Part shown: in pieces, positions 16,787-26,018 of the stretch
Numbering within the stretch: position 1 is the first letter of the stretch
Layout: each line of letters begins with the position of its first letter
DNA from: Bradyrhizobium sp. CSA207
GTDB lineage: Bacteria; Pseudomonadota; Alphaproteobacteria; Rhizobiales; Xanthobacteraceae
DNA length: 64,000 nucleotides
Direction: 5' to 3'
Assembly: GCF_029051685.1 (NCBI RefSeq)
Contig: NZ_JAACFT010000012.1
Span: forward strand, 62,001-126,000
The notes under the pieces: model-generated
The model's input: only the letters and a program-made list of their open reading frames with translations
What the model was told of the DNA's origin: nothing
Database searches by the model: none
Made by a program: the position numbers and the translations under genes

Positions 16787-16931
16787 GCGGGGGAGTTCCG
16801 GGAATGGAGGGGGCGATGCGGAGAGTGTAGTGAGGGGACACGGGATTACCACCAGCGCGGCGGGAATGGCGGCTAGCGGCGCGATGCATTGCGGTGCGGG
16901 TTTGGCGGAAGCCGTCGCCTCACATTCTGCC

Positions 16932-17057
16932 GTCGTCCCGGCGAAGGCCGGGACCCATACCGCGAGGTCTATCGATTTGGGGTGGTGCTAATCCCGAACG
17001 CCAATCTTCGCAAAACTTCTCCCTGTGGTTATGGGTCCCGGCCTTCGCCGGGACGAC
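16932..17057. repeat. Dispersed inverted repeat, family A (copy 3)
   Basis: Arms gtcgtcccggcgaaggccgg and ccggccttcgccgggacgac, with the inner motifs gggacccataccgcg and tggttatgggtccc. Confidence 0.88.
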
Positions 17058-17078
17058 GGCGGAGGGTGTGGCGCGCCC

Positions 17079-18164
17079 CTACTCCGCTATCGTGAACTGC
17101 AGCAGCAGCGTGCGCTGGAGAAACGAAAAATTGTCGTCGGAGACCAGCGTCAGCACGGTCTCGCCATCGGCGGTGACGTGCGCGTCGATGCCTTCCATGT
17201 TGTCGATCTCGTGGCCGAGATCGGCCGCGAACAGCTCGGGGCCGTCGACCAGCGCGTTCGGCGCGATCGACTTGAGCGGGATGGCGCGGATGCGGATGTT
17301 GACGCCGGTGAACCAGGAGAATTTTCGCTCGAGGATGAGAAGCTCGCCCGAGGGCAACAGCACCGCATCGCTGATGTCGAATTTTTCGGTGCGGCGGACG
17401 CTGAACTGACCGGGCGTGGCACCGCCGATCAGGAACGCGACGAGATTGCCGTCGGCATCCAGTCCGCGCTCGGAGAACGCGATCAGGGTGCCGGCGAGCG
17501 GCTGGCCCTTTGACATGTCCCTGGGCACGAACACCAGCGCCTCGAGCCCCTTGTTGGAGGGCAGCTTGCGCACGCCAGGTGGCACCGGCAGCACCTCGCC
17601 GCGGGCGCGGGTGCCGCCTTTGGCAAAGTCGTAGCGCATGATCTGGTTGACGCGTTCCAGCCCGACATAGACGAAGTTGCCGTCGCGCGCGATCGCTTCC
17701 GAATCATACCAGTGCCGCTTCTCGGTGATCGGCCTGCCTTCCGCATTGAGCAGAGGCGCGGCCTCGACATTGTCGAGCCTGGTCATCTCACGGCCGGAAT
17801 AGCGGATGGCGCCGGTGAACCAGGCGCCCTGATCCGAGATCGCGAGGAAGCGCTCGCCCTTGTTGTCAAGAAAGCGGAAGCCGGACAATCCGCCAAAGCC
17901 GCGATAGGGCGAGGTCAGCACCAGGCCGCTGCGATATTGCAGCGAGCCGAAGCGCACGCGCGAGCGGTCGCGCGGCTCGAACGCGGCAATCGGCCGCGCG
18001 TTGACCTCGATGGCAACCGGCTCGGTGACGGCGCGCTCGACCAGCGGCGGCTTCGGCGGCGGCTCGGCCGCAATCTGCGCTTGCGCAAATCGAGAGATTG
18101 CGAGAGTGGAGAATCCCGCGGCCGCGTGGCCAATAAAGCTGCGGCGGGATTGATGCTTGCTCAC
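17079..18164 (-). CDS. Tat-exported esterase-like activity of phytase family protein
   Basis: A 361-residue periplasmic protein of the esterase-like/phytase-like beta-propeller family. The N-terminus has a twin-arginine signal, RRSFIG at residues 7-12, followed by a hydrophobic stretch and an AQA cleavage site near residue 29. The mature part has repeated beta-propeller segments such as [10 protein letters not shown] and [14 protein letters not shown]. Its start overlaps the cobT stop by four bases (ATGA), so it is translated with cobT. That linkage is seen in relatives, but no cobalamin role is known. Substrate unknown. Confidence 0.85.
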   Translation of the reverse strand: MSKHQSRRSFIGHAAAGFSTLAISRFAQAQIAAEPPPKPPLVERAVTEPVAIEVNARPIAAFEPRDRSRVRFGSLQYRSGLVLTSPYRGFGGLSGFRFLDNKGERFLAISDQGAWFTGAIRYSGREMTRLDNVEAAPLLNAEGRPITEKRHWYDSEAIARDGNFVYVGLERVNQIMRYDFAKGGTRARGEVLPVPPGVRKLPSNKGLEALVFVPRDMSKGQPLAGTLIAFSERGLDADGNLVAFLIGGATPGQFSVRRTEKFDISDAVLLPSGELLILERKFSWFTGVNIRIRAIPLKSIAPNALVDGPELFAADLGHEIDNMEGIDAHVTADGETVLTLVSDDNFSFLQRTLLLQFTIAE

Positions 18165-20062
18165 GAATGCAGTTTGCGGCGCGGACGGCTCGGAGCTTGC
18201 GTGGGCGCGGTGTTGGTCTCGCTGAAGAGTTCGGCGAGCTTCTCGGTGATGGCGCCGCCGAGCTCTTCGGCGTCCACGATCGTCACCGCGCGGCGATAGT
18301 AGCGGGTGACGTCATGGCCGATGCCGATCGCGATCAGCTCGACCGGCGAGCGGGTCTCGATCTCCTCGATGATGTGGCGCAGGTGCCGCTCGAGATAATT
18401 GCCCGCATTGACCGACAGCGTGGAATCGTCGACCGGCGCGCCGTCCGAGATCATCATCAGGATCTTGCGCTGCTCGGCCCGGCCGAGCAGGCGCTTGTGC
18501 GCCCAGTCCAGCGCCTCGCCGTCGATGTTCTCCTTGAGGAGACCCTCGCGCATCATCAGGCCAAGGTTTTTCCGCGCACGGCGCCAGGGCGCGTCCGCGG
18601 ATTTGTAGATGATGTGCCTGAGATCGTTGAGGCGGCCGGGATTGGCCGGCTTGCCGGCGGCAAGCCAGGCCTCGCGGGACTGGCCGCCCTTCCAGGCGCG
18701 CGTGGTGAAGCCGAGAATCTCGACCTTGACGCCGCACCGCTCCAGCGTGCGGGCGAGAATGTCGGCGCAGGTCGCCGCCACCGTAATGGGGCGTCCGCGC
18801 ATCGAGCCGGAATTGTCGAGCAGCAGCGTCACCACGGTGTCGCGGAAGGTCGCCTCCTTCTCGTGCATGAACGACAGCGGATGATAGGGATCGGTCACCA
18901 CGCGCGACAGGCGCGCAGGGTCCAAAATACCCTCTTCGAGGTCGAACTCCCAGGCGCGGTTCTGCTGCGCCATCAAGCGCCTCTGAAGCCGGTTGGCCAG
19001 ACGCGCGACGATGCCCTGCAGATGCGCGAGCTGCTTGTCGAGATAAGCGCGCAGGCGCTCCAGCTCGTCATGGTCGCAGAGGTCCTCGGCGGCGATGATC
19101 TCGTCGAATTTCGGCGCGAAGGCGTGGTATTCCGGACCGCGCGGCTCGTTGGCCCCGCGCGAATTCGGCCGCGTCGCCTCGCCCGGCGTCTCGTCGTCGC
19201 CGAGTTCGCCGTCGTCGAACGTATCCGAGGTCGAGGCCTGCGCGCTTTCCATCGCGCTCTCGCTCATCTCCTCGCTCGAGGCCTGCGCCTGGTCGGCGCT
19301 CATCTCCTGGGCGGCATCGGAATCCGGCGAGCCCTCGGCGCCGGACTGGTCGTTGTCGCCGTCGCGGTTCTCGTCCTGATCGTCATCGTCCTCGCTGTCG
19401 GCATTGCGCTCGTCGCCGAGCTCGAGCGCCGACAACAGATCATGCACGGCGTCGCCGAACCGGGTCTGGTCCTCGACGAGATGGTCGAGCCGGTCGAGCC
19501 GCCTGCCGATCTTGTCCTCGAGAATGGGCCGCCAGAGGTCGACCACCTTCTTCGCCGCGGTCGGCGGCGCCATCCCGGTCAGACGCTCGCGCACCAGCAT
19601 CGCCAGCGCGTCGGCGAGCGGGGCGTCGGCACGATCGGTGATCTCGTCGAACTTGCCGCGATGGAAATGGTCGTCGAGCATCGCGGTGAGATTCTTGGCA
19701 ACGCCGGCCATGCGGCGTGCGCCGATCGCCTCGACCCGGGCCTGCTCCACCGCCTCGAACACGCCGCGCGCCTGCGGATTGCCGGGCATCAGCTTGCGAT
19801 GCAGTTTTGGATCGTGACAGGCGAGCTTGAGCGCGATGGAATCGGCGTGGCCTCGCACGATCGCGGCATCCCGCTTGGTCATTTTTCGCGCGGGTTCGGG
19901 CAAACGGGCTTTACCTGGCGCCAGCCCCGGCCGCTCGGCGGCGAAGCTGACGTCGAGCTCGGGCGTCTTGGCGATCGCCTTCAGGCACGACGCCACCGAG
20001 CGCTTGAACGGCTCGGTCGGAGCTTCCTTGGTGTTGCGGAATTTGGAGTTGGAGGTGGTCAT
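18161..20062 (-). CDS. cobT: Cobaltochelatase subunit CobT
   Basis: A 633-residue subunit of the ATP-dependent aerobic cobaltochelatase (CobN-CobS-CobT), which inserts cobalt into hydrogenobyrinic acid a,c-diamide in B12 synthesis. The N-terminal part is helical, residues about 218-300 are a strongly acidic linker ([15 protein letters not shown]), and the C-terminal von Willebrand A domain carries the MIDAS motif DNSGSM (416-421). Length matches the family. It lies downstream of cobS with a family A repeat (20075-20212) between them, and is coupled to the esterase-like gene. Confidence 0.96.
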   Translation of the reverse strand: MTTSNSKFRNTKEAPTEPFKRSVASCLKAIAKTPELDVSFAAERPGLAPGKARLPEPARKMTKRDAAIVRGHADSIALKLACHDPKLHRKLMPGNPQARGVFEAVEQARVEAIGARRMAGVAKNLTAMLDDHFHRGKFDEITDRADAPLADALAMLVRERLTGMAPPTAAKKVVDLWRPILEDKIGRRLDRLDHLVEDQTRFGDAVHDLLSALELGDERNADSEDDDDQDENRDGDNDQSGAEGSPDSDAAQEMSADQAQASSEEMSESAMESAQASTSDTFDDGELGDDETPGEATRPNSRGANEPRGPEYHAFAPKFDEIIAAEDLCDHDELERLRAYLDKQLAHLQGIVARLANRLQRRLMAQQNRAWEFDLEEGILDPARLSRVVTDPYHPLSFMHEKEATFRDTVVTLLLDNSGSMRGRPITVAATCADILARTLERCGVKVEILGFTTRAWKGGQSREAWLAAGKPANPGRLNDLRHIIYKSADAPWRRARKNLGLMMREGLLKENIDGEALDWAHKRLLGRAEQRKILMMISDGAPVDDSTLSVNAGNYLERHLRHIIEEIETRSPVELIAIGIGHDVTRYYRRAVTIVDAEELGGAITEKLAELFSETNTAPTQAPSRPRRKLHS

Positions 20063-20074
20063 TTCACCCTATCC

Positions 20075-20212
20075 GTCGTCCCGGCGAAGGCCGGGACCCA
20101 TAACCACCGGCCGTTGTCGGTTTGGGAAAACTATCAGCGTCGCTTCACCGTGAGACCTCGCGGTATGGGTCCCGGCCCCCCCGTGCGCAAGTGCGCACTA
20201 GGCCGGGACGAC
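20075..20212. repeat. Family A repeat (copy 4) between cobS and cobT
   Basis: Inverted repeat with the nested gtgcgcaagtgcgcac segment in its right arm. It interrupts the usual cobS-cobT spacing, but the two genes can still be co-transcribed. Confidence 0.85.
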
Positions 20213-20225
20213 ACACCGTGAGCGA

Positions 20226-21224
20226 TCAGCTCAGCGCCACGTTGACCGCCGATTCCGGAAGCTCGGCGTTGAAGCAGCGCTGATAGAACTCGGCGACCAG
20301 CGGACGCTCGAGCTCGTCGCACTTGTTGAGGAAGGTGACGCGGAAGGCGAAGCCGATATCGCTGAAGATGTCGGCGTTTTCCGCCCAGGTGATCACCGTA
20401 CGCGGGCTCATCACCGTCGACAGATCACCATTGGCGAACGCGTTGCGGGTGAGATCGGCGAGGCGCACCATCTTGTTGACGATGTCGCGGCCCTCCGTAG
20501 TGCGATAGTGCTTGGCCTTCGCCAGCACGATCTCCACTTCCTCGTCATGGCTGAGATAGTTCAGCGTGGTGACGATCGACCAGCGGTCCATCTGGCCCTG
20601 GTTGATCTGCTGGGTGCCGTGATAGAGGCCGGAGGTGTCGCCGAGGCCGACGGTGTTGGCGGTCGCGAACAGCCGGAACGACGGGTGCGGTTTGATCACC
20701 TTGTTCTGGTCGAGCAGCGTCAGGCGGCCGGAGACCTCCAGCACGCGCTGGATCACGAACATCACGTCGGGGCGGCCGGCGTCATATTCGTCGAACACCA
20801 GCGCGACGTTGTTCTGGAGCGCCCAGGGCAGGATGCCGTCGCGGAATTCGGTGACCTGCTTGCCGTCGCGGACCACGATCGAGTCCTTGCCGACGAGGTC
20901 GATACGGCTGATGTGGCTGTCGAGGTTGACGCGCACGCAGGGCCAGTTCAGCCGGGCAGCGACCTGTTCGATATGGGTGGATTTGCCGGTGCCATGATAG
21001 CCGGTGACCATGACGCGGCGGTTCTTGGCGAAGCCGGCGAGGATGGCGAGCGTGGTGGCGCGGTCGAAGCGGTAGTCGGAATCGACTTCGGGCACGTGAG
21101 GATCGACTTCGGAATAGGCCGGCACTTCGAGATCGCTGTCGATCCCGAACACCTGGCGCACCGACACCTTCATGTCGGGCAGACCGGAAATTTCCTCAAT
21201 TTTGGACAGGGCGGCGGTCGTCAT
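20226..21224 (-). CDS. cobS: Cobaltochelatase subunit CobS
   Basis: A 332-residue AAA+ ATPase subunit of the aerobic cobaltochelatase. Walker A is GYHGTGKST (residues 75-83); Walker B is [13 protein letters not shown], followed by the sensor-type [12 protein letters not shown]. Starting at 21224 gives the conserved N-terminus [12 protein letters not shown], with CGGAGG just upstream; the longer ORF adds non-conserved sequence. It works with CobT as a MoxR/chelatase-type ATPase-MIDAS pair. Confidence 0.96.
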   Translation of the reverse strand: MTTAALSKIEEISGLPDMKVSVRQVFGIDSDLEVPAYSEVDPHVPEVDSDYRFDRATTLAILAGFAKNRRVMVTGYHGTGKSTHIEQVAARLNWPCVRVNLDSHISRIDLVGKDSIVVRDGKQVTEFRDGILPWALQNNVALVFDEYDAGRPDVMFVIQRVLEVSGRLTLLDQNKVIKPHPSFRLFATANTVGLGDTSGLYHGTQQINQGQMDRWSIVTTLNYLSHDEEVEIVLAKAKHYRTTEGRDIVNKMVRLADLTRNAFANGDLSTVMSPRTVITWAENADIFSDIGFAFRVTFLNKCDELERPLVAEFYQRCFNAELPESAVNVALS

Positions 21225-21520
21225 CAATCCTCCGAGATCCCGGGCGATCCCGAGACCAGTTATTTGCACATTGGCTGCGGCTGGGTGCGCTTGCGAACCT
21301 ATCAGAGACAACGTGCCGGCAGAAGCCCGCGCCACAATCAAAGTTCCGTTGTCTTTTCACTTAGATAGGCAAGGAACGCAGTTTTTGGAGGGCTGCCTTG
21401 CGAATCACGCTTGAATTTCGGGCGGGATGCCAGCCCTGCCTACGCGAGTGGCACTTTTACCGCGGGGCGTTACTTATGTAGGGTTCGAACCAAAGCGCCA
21501 GCCCCAACACGAAAGACGAC

Positions 21521-22180
21521 GTGACGTCCTTTCTCGATCCCCTCATTGCATTCGTCTCGGCCCATGCCTGGCTGGCCTATCTGACCCTGTTTCTGGCGGC
21601 GCTGCTGGAGGCCGTTCCGGTGGTCGGATCGGTGGTTCCGGGCTCGACCATCATCCTGGCGCTGAGCGCGCTGGTTCCGGGTGGGGAGCTCAAGCTGCAA
21701 TGGGTGCTGCTGGCCGCCGCCTGCGGCGCCGTCCTCGGTGACGGCTCAGCCTACTGGATCGGGCACCGGCAGCAGCGCGAGATCCTCAACACCTGGCCGC
21801 TGACCAATTATCCGCGCGTGGTGGCCGAGAGCGAAAGTTTCTTCAACCGCTTCGGCACCTGGGCCGTGTTCTTCGCCCGATTCGTGCCGCCGATCCGCGC
21901 CTTTGTGCCGGTCACGGCCGGCGCGCTCGGCATGACGCCCGCTCGCTTCTACGCCATCAACATCCCGGCGATCCTGGCCTGGGCGCCGGCGCACGTGCTG
22001 CCGGGCGTGCTGGCGGTGTCCGCCCTGCACGAATATGCCGGACTGCCGCACCATGAGCATATCGGCAAGCACATCTGGATCGTCAGCGTGGTCGGCGTGG
22101 CGATCATCGCAGGGCTGGCGATCTGGACCATCCATCGCCGCCATGGCAGCGGCGTCGCGGCGGCGAAGCCGCGGGGTTGA
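21521..22180 (+). CDS. DedA family membrane protein
   Basis: A 219-residue inner-membrane protein of the DedA/VTT family, implicated in lipid flipping and membrane homeostasis. The typical features are visible: an N-terminal re-entrant region ending in GSVVPGSTII, then GDGSAYWIGH, the FARFVPPIRAFVPVTAG signature and a C-terminal transmembrane helix near residues 180-205. The GTG at 21521 gives the family-like N-terminus TSFLDPLIAFVSAHAWLAYL. It is divergent from cobS and followed by a family A repeat. Confidence 0.88.
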   Translation: MTSFLDPLIAFVSAHAWLAYLTLFLAALLEAVPVVGSVVPGSTIILALSALVPGGELKLQWVLLAAACGAVLGDGSAYWIGHRQQREILNTWPLTNYPRVVAESESFFNRFGTWAVFFARFVPPIRAFVPVTAGALGMTPARFYAINIPAILAWAPAHVLPGVLAVSALHEYAGLPHHEHIGKHIWIVSVVGVAIIAGLAIWTIHRRHGSGVAAAKPRG

Positions 22181-22199
22181 TGGCACCACACCCACAGGT

Positions 22200-22326
22200 G
22201 TCGTCCCGGCGAAGGCCGGGACCCATTGCCACAGAAAACAGTTTGGCGAAGATTAGTGGTTCGGTACTGCTAGCGTCCGCAACCGATGGATTCCGCGGTA
22301 TGGGTCCCGGCCTTCGCCGGGACGAC
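22200..22326. repeat. Dispersed inverted repeat, family A (copy 5)
   Basis: Arms gtcgtcccggcgaaggccgg and ccggccttcgccgggacgac between the converging dedA and citrate-synthase genes; possible bidirectional terminator. Confidence 0.88.
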
Positions 22327-22345
22327 GGCGGAGAAGTTCGCGCTC

Positions 22346-23575
22346 TTAAATCTTCAACTCCACCGCTCCCGCTCTCCGCCCCGGCGCAGGACCAACATAC
22401 CGCGCACGCGGGCGGATCAGCTTGCCGTGCTGCAATTGCTCGCTGGCATGCGCGATCCAGCCGACGCTGCGAGCCATGGCGAACAGCGCCAGCTCGCTGC
22501 CGGGCGGCAAGCGCAGCGCATGCACGAGCACCGCCAGCGCGTAGTCGATATTGACGAGCTCGCCGGTCGCCTCTGCGATGCGCTCCGGCACCTCTTTGGT
22601 GAATTTGCGCGGTGCGCCGGCGCGGGCCAGCGCATTCAGCAGCGACTGCGCGCGCCGGTCGCCGCGCTTGTAGACGCCATGACCGAAGCCGGCAAAGCGC
22701 TCGCCGAGCGCGACGCGTTCGCGCACCATCGGCTCGACGTCACGATCCACCAGCGTCTTGACCAGCTGCGAGGCGAGCACACCGGCGCCGCCATGCTTCG
22801 GCCCCTTCAGCGCGGCGAGGCCGGCGATGACGGCATCATAGAGATTGAGGCCGGTCGAGGCCGCGCAGCGCGCAGTGAAGGTGGAGGCGTTCAATTCATG
22901 CTCGGCCAGCAGCACCAGTGCGCGGCGGATGAGATCAGCGGCGTGCTTGTTGTCGGGCGCCCAGGCGCGCGCGATCTGCTGGTGCAACGGCTCGGCTGAC
23001 GGCTCGGAGTTGAGCATGGTCGCGACCAGGAGCCGGACGATGCGCGCACCGACCATCGCACGTCCATCATGCGCGCGGGTGAAGGCGCGCGGGTCGGCGC
23101 TCGATGCAAGCGCCAGCACGGCGATGGCGCGATCGATCGGCGCGGCACGGCGCGCGGCCTGCGCGATCCCGTGCATCTCGTCGGAGACCACAGGGAAATT
23201 GTCCGGCGCAAAGGGATCGACGCCGGAGACGTCCCAGAGCAGGGTCGCGGTGTGCTCGAGCGTGTCGTTCTCGGCGAGATCGACGCAGTTGACGCCGCGG
23301 TAGATCGCACCCTCCTCGGTGATGGTCGAAATCTCCGTGTCCATCACCGGCAGGTCGGCGTCGAAGCTGCGCAGGCCGCGCGGCTCCGGCGACGGCACGC
23401 GGCGCTCCTTCAGGGCGCGGACGTCCTCGGCGCGGTAGCGGTTTTTTCGCGAGTCCTGCGTCGGCTCGGAGCGGATCAGGCCACGGCTGACATAGGCGTA
23501 GAGCGTGGCCGGCGAGATCGCGAGCTCGGCGGCGGCTTCGCGGGCGGAGAGATAGAGCTCCGGACAATTTTTCAT
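22346..23575 (-). CDS. Citrate synthase-family protein with N-terminal HTH
   Basis: A citrate synthase fold (409 residues from the ATG at 23575) fused to an N-terminal MerR-like helix-turn-helix (LSAREAAAELAISPATLYAYVSRGLI, then NRYRAEDVRALKERR). The catalytic elements remain: AEHELNASTF with the first His, GFGHGVYKRGDRR with the second His, and NIDYALAVL with the Asp. The enzyme may therefore be active as well as DNA-binding. It is transcribed divergently from a second citrate-synthase paralog, across 74 bases that contain two inverted repeats with TTGAT half-sites. I infer a metabolite-sensing autoregulator; a plain (methyl)citrate synthase is the alternative. Confidence 0.82.
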   Translation of the reverse strand: MKNCPELYLSAREAAAELAISPATLYAYVSRGLIRSEPTQDSRKNRYRAEDVRALKERRVPSPEPRGLRSFDADLPVMDTEISTITEEGAIYRGVNCVDLAENDTLEHTATLLWDVSGVDPFAPDNFPVVSDEMHGIAQAARRAAPIDRAIAVLALASSADPRAFTRAHDGRAMVGARIVRLLVATMLNSEPSAEPLHQQIARAWAPDNKHAADLIRRALVLLAEHELNASTFTARCAASTGLNLYDAVIAGLAALKGPKHGGAGVLASQLVKTLVDRDVEPMVRERVALGERFAGFGHGVYKRGDRRAQSLLNALARAGAPRKFTKEVPERIAEATGELVNIDYALAVLVHALRLPPGSELALFAMARSVGWIAHASEQLQHGKLIRPRARYVGPAPGRRAGAVELKI

Positions 23576-23576
23576 A

Positions 23577-23605
23577 TTGATTGATGTAATCAAGATTGAT
23601 CAATC
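23577..23605. promoter_or_regulatory. Tandem inverted repeats in the citrate-synthase divergon
   Basis: TTGATTgatgtAATCAA (23577-23593) is followed by the perfect 12-bp palindrome GATTGATCAATC (23594-23605). They share the TTGAT half-site and lie directly upstream of the HTH-citrate synthase start, facing the divergent gene at 23650. Candidate operators for the HTH domain. Confidence 0.55.
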
Positions 23606-23649
23606 TGTCGAGAGGCCCGACCTTTTCAAGCGTGAAAAGGAGATTGGCC

Positions 23650-24738
23650 ATGAATATCCACCTCACCAAAAGCCAGATCGGGCTGGACGGCGTCCCCGCG
23701 GCCGAAACAGTGCTGAGCCATGTCGACGGCGAGCGCGGCGAACTGATCATCGCCGGCGAGCATGTCGGCCGACTGGCCGCGACATCGAGCTTTGAGGGCG
23801 TCACCGCCCGGCTCTGGAACGGCGCGAGCAAGAGCACGCTCAGCGAAGCCAATGTGCGCGCGAACCTTGGTTTGGCGCGCGAGCGCGCCTTCGCGCGACT
23901 GCCGGACCTTTTGCCGGCAACGCGCGGCATGGGCATCATCGACGGCTTTCGTGCAGCCGTCGCCGGCCTGCGCGCAGAGAACGGGCTGGAGGATGAGGCC
24001 ACCATCGTCGGCGCGTTTCCGGTGATTGCCGGCGCGCTGGTCCGCCGCGCCGGGGGTCTCGACCCCGTCACGCCCGATCCGAATGCGAGCCATGCCGCCG
24101 ATACGCTTCGGATGCTGCGCGGCACGTCACCGGAGCCGCGCGAGGTCGCGGCGCTGGACGCCTATTTCGTCACGGTCTGCGATCATGGCATGAATGCGTC
24201 GACCTTCACCGCGCGCGTGGTGGCCTCGACACAGGCTGACCTGTTCGCTGCAGTTACGGCCGGCTATTGCGCACTGACCGGGCCCCTGCACGGCGGCGCG
24301 CCGGAGCCGGTGCTGGAAATGCTGGATGCGATTGGCTCCAGCGAGCGGATCAAGCCGTGGGTCGACGCGGCGCTGGCACGCGGCGAGCGGCTGATGGGCT
24401 TTGGCCATCGCGTCTATCGCGTGCGCGACCCGCGCGCCGACGTGCTCAAGGCCGCGATCGAACGGCTTTCCGCTGGTGGCGCCGACCTGCCCTTCGCCGG
24501 CGAGGTCGAAGCCTATATCCGCGCAGCATTGCGCAACAAGAATCCGGAGCGGCCGCTGGAGACCAATGTGGAGTTCTTCACCGCGATCCTGCTCGATGCC
24601 CTCGCGATCCCGCGCCAGGCTTTTACGCCGGTCTTCGCGGTGGCGCGCGCCGCCGGCTGGACCGCGCACGCGCGCGAGCAGCAGCGGACGGGACGGCTGA
24701 TCCGGCCGAGCTCGTCCTATGTAGGAGCGATGCCTTAG
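23650..24738 (+). CDS. Citrate synthase/methylcitrate synthase paralog
   Basis: A 362-residue citrate synthase-family enzyme. The first catalytic His is in DHGMNASTF and the second in GFGHRVYRVRDPRAD. The position normally held by the catalytic Asp reads NVEFFTAILL, so Glu replaces Asp. ATG at 23650 follows AAAAGGAG and gives MNIHLTKSQIGLDGV. It is divergent from the HTH-fused paralog; the pair may form a heteromer or a regulated unit. The main TCA-cycle citrate synthase is not in this window. The substituted residue may lower or change activity. Confidence 0.85.
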   Translation: MNIHLTKSQIGLDGVPAAETVLSHVDGERGELIIAGEHVGRLAATSSFEGVTARLWNGASKSTLSEANVRANLGLARERAFARLPDLLPATRGMGIIDGFRAAVAGLRAENGLEDEATIVGAFPVIAGALVRRAGGLDPVTPDPNASHAADTLRMLRGTSPEPREVAALDAYFVTVCDHGMNASTFTARVVASTQADLFAAVTAGYCALTGPLHGGAPEPVLEMLDAIGSSERIKPWVDAALARGERLMGFGHRVYRVRDPRADVLKAAIERLSAGGADLPFAGEVEAYIRAALRNKNPERPLETNVEFFTAILLDALAIPRQAFTPVFAVARAAGWTAHAREQQRTGRLIRPSSSYVGAMP

Positions 24739-24747
24739 TGAGGGCGC

Positions 24748-24835
24748 GTAGCCCGGGTGGAGCAAAAGCGTAATCCGGGGAAGCAGATCGTGACGCGAGA
24801 AGTCCCGGATTACGCTGACGCTTCATCCGGGCTAC
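24748..24835. repeat. Dispersed inverted repeat, family F
   Basis: Arms gtagcccgggtg and catccgggctac enclose gcgtaatccgggg and cccggattacgc, a nested palindrome of about 88 bp just after the citrate-synthase gene; it could fold as a terminator. Confidence 0.75.
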
Positions 24836-24863
24836 GGCTCAAGCGCGCTAGTCTTGCTGCATA

Positions 24864-24986
24864 AGACCCTCATGGTGAGGAGCGCGAAGCGCGTCTCGAA
24901 CCATGAAGCGCGTCTCGAACCATGAAGGCCCGGATCTTGCCCGGCGCCATCCTTCGAGACGCGCGTTCCGCGCTCCTCGGGATAAG
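24864..24986. repeat. Family G repeat (copy 1) with internal tandem duplication
   Basis: Arms ccctcatggtgaggagcgcg and cgcgcgttccgcgctcctcg. It contains an exact 19-bp tandem duplication, gaagcgcgtctcgaaccat, at 24886-24904 and 24905-24923. A second copy of the family is at 32238-32343. Confidence 0.8.
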
Positions 24987-25060
24987 GAGACAGCCACGCT
25001 GGAACACGCGCGCGTCTCGGGACTTACCTATCCAGCTCCCGCGCACCAGGAACGCAAGGC

Positions 25061-25228
25061 TGGACTTGTTTGAGCGGCGGTCCCCGGGTCAAGGAGCCGC
25101 CGGCGCGCAAGGGCTTTGGGGTCGGCGCGGTCGACGGCATCATCCGGACCTTGCGCGGAAGGGTTACCCGGCAGTGGAGGTCGGAAGGACTGCTGTGCGA
25201 ACTGTCCTTCCCGGAGATCGTTGCCTAG
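25061..25228 (+). pseudogene. C-terminal remnant of an HWE-family histidine kinase
   Basis: Fifty-five codons ending in TAG read as the end of an HWE/HisKA_2-type sensor kinase ATPase domain: SGGPRVKEPPARKGFGVGAV matches the family's W-x-E-x-x-GGPPV...RRGFG pattern, and EGLLCELSFPEIVA matches its usual terminus. No upstream kinase sequence exists; family F and G repeats take its place. Its stop overlaps the end of the DnaJ-domain gene by four bases on the opposite strand. Confidence 0.75.
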
Positions 25229-25860
25229 GCCTCGCGCACCACGGTCTTCAGGTAATTATACGCCTTGATGATCTCGATCAGGCGGTCCTCGGTCGAGCGG
25301 TCGCCGCCATTGGCATCGGGGTGATGCTGCTTCACGAGCGCCTTGTACTTGCTCTTGACGTCGGCGAGCGTGGCGTTGGGGCCGAGGCCCATCACCTGGA
25401 GCGCCTTGCGCTCGGCGTTCATCACCTTGCGCGTCTCGGGCTTGGGCGGGGCTTCCGGGCCCCGGCGCCAGCTGGCGCGGCCGTTGAGCTCCGAGAACAT
25501 GCTGAACGGATCGAAGGCGCCATCGATCTCGGCCTCCGCACCCTTCTTGACGCCGCCATTGGCGCCCATCTTCCAGGTCGGACGGTGGCCGGTCAGCGCG
25601 TCCTTCTGGTAGCGCGCCACGGCATCGGCATTCATGCCGGAGAAGAAATTGTAGGACTGGTTGTACTCACGCACGTGGTTCAGGCAGAAGTGCCAGTACT
25701 CGCGCGAATTCTCGCGGCCCTTGGGCGCGCGGTGGGCGCCCTTGTTCTGGCACCCGGCCCACTCGCAATTGACCACGGTGTCGCGCGGCTTCGCTTCCGG
25801 CTTGCCCTTGGTCGGCTTGACCCGGATGGAGTCGAAGAACTTTGATGAATCGATCGGCAT
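25225..25860 (-). CDS. DnaJ domain-containing protein
   Basis: A 211-residue protein with a C-terminal J domain (about residues 150-211): KALQVMGLGPNATLADVKSKYKALV, then the HPDANGG loop that stimulates DnaK ATPase, and a final helix ending YLKTV. The N-terminal region has CEWAGCQNKGAHRAP and FCLNHVREYNQSYNFF, a possible zinc site of Cys and His. The ATG at 25860 is preferred over an upstream TTG. It is divergent from bolA, as in many alphaproteobacteria, where cobS-cobT commonly follow; here about 4 kb intervenes. Confidence 0.9.
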   Translation of the reverse strand: MPIDSSKFFDSIRVKPTKGKPEAKPRDTVVNCEWAGCQNKGAHRAPKGRENSREYWHFCLNHVREYNQSYNFFSGMNADAVARYQKDALTGHRPTWKMGANGGVKKGAEAEIDGAFDPFSMFSELNGRASWRRGPEAPPKPETRKVMNAERKALQVMGLGPNATLADVKSKYKALVKQHHPDANGGDRSTEDRLIEIIKAYNYLKTVVREA

Positions 25861-25921
25861 GACCAACTTTGACTACGCAATGCCAAAACCTTCAAGTCTT
25901 GACATTGTGATTAGGACAAAA

Positions 25922-25979
25922 CCCCCATAGCCGAAGCTTGCCTTCGGCAAGAACGGCCGCCCAAGGCGGCCTATGGGGG
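25922..25979. other. Branched hairpin structure between dnaJ-like gene and bolA
   Basis: An outer stem CCCCCATAG/CTATGGGGG encloses two inner hairpins, CCGAAG/CTTCGG (or CTTGCC/GGCAAG) and GGCCGCC/GGCGGCC. Together they can fold as a three-way junction. It lies upstream of both divergent genes. Confidence 0.6.
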
Positions 25980-26018
25980 GCATTGACGTAGTGCGATCCG
26001 CGCACCTTAAAGGCACAC

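Noticed and set aside
18167..20221. 684-codon plus-strand open frame
   Set aside because: Exactly antisense to cobT, whose motifs are unambiguous; long antisense frames are expected in such GC-rich DNA.
21470..21500. tRNA-like T-arm string (ggttcgaacc)
   Set aside because: No acceptor stem or anticodon arm can be built around it; it is just upstream of dedA. No other tRNA candidate was seen in the window.
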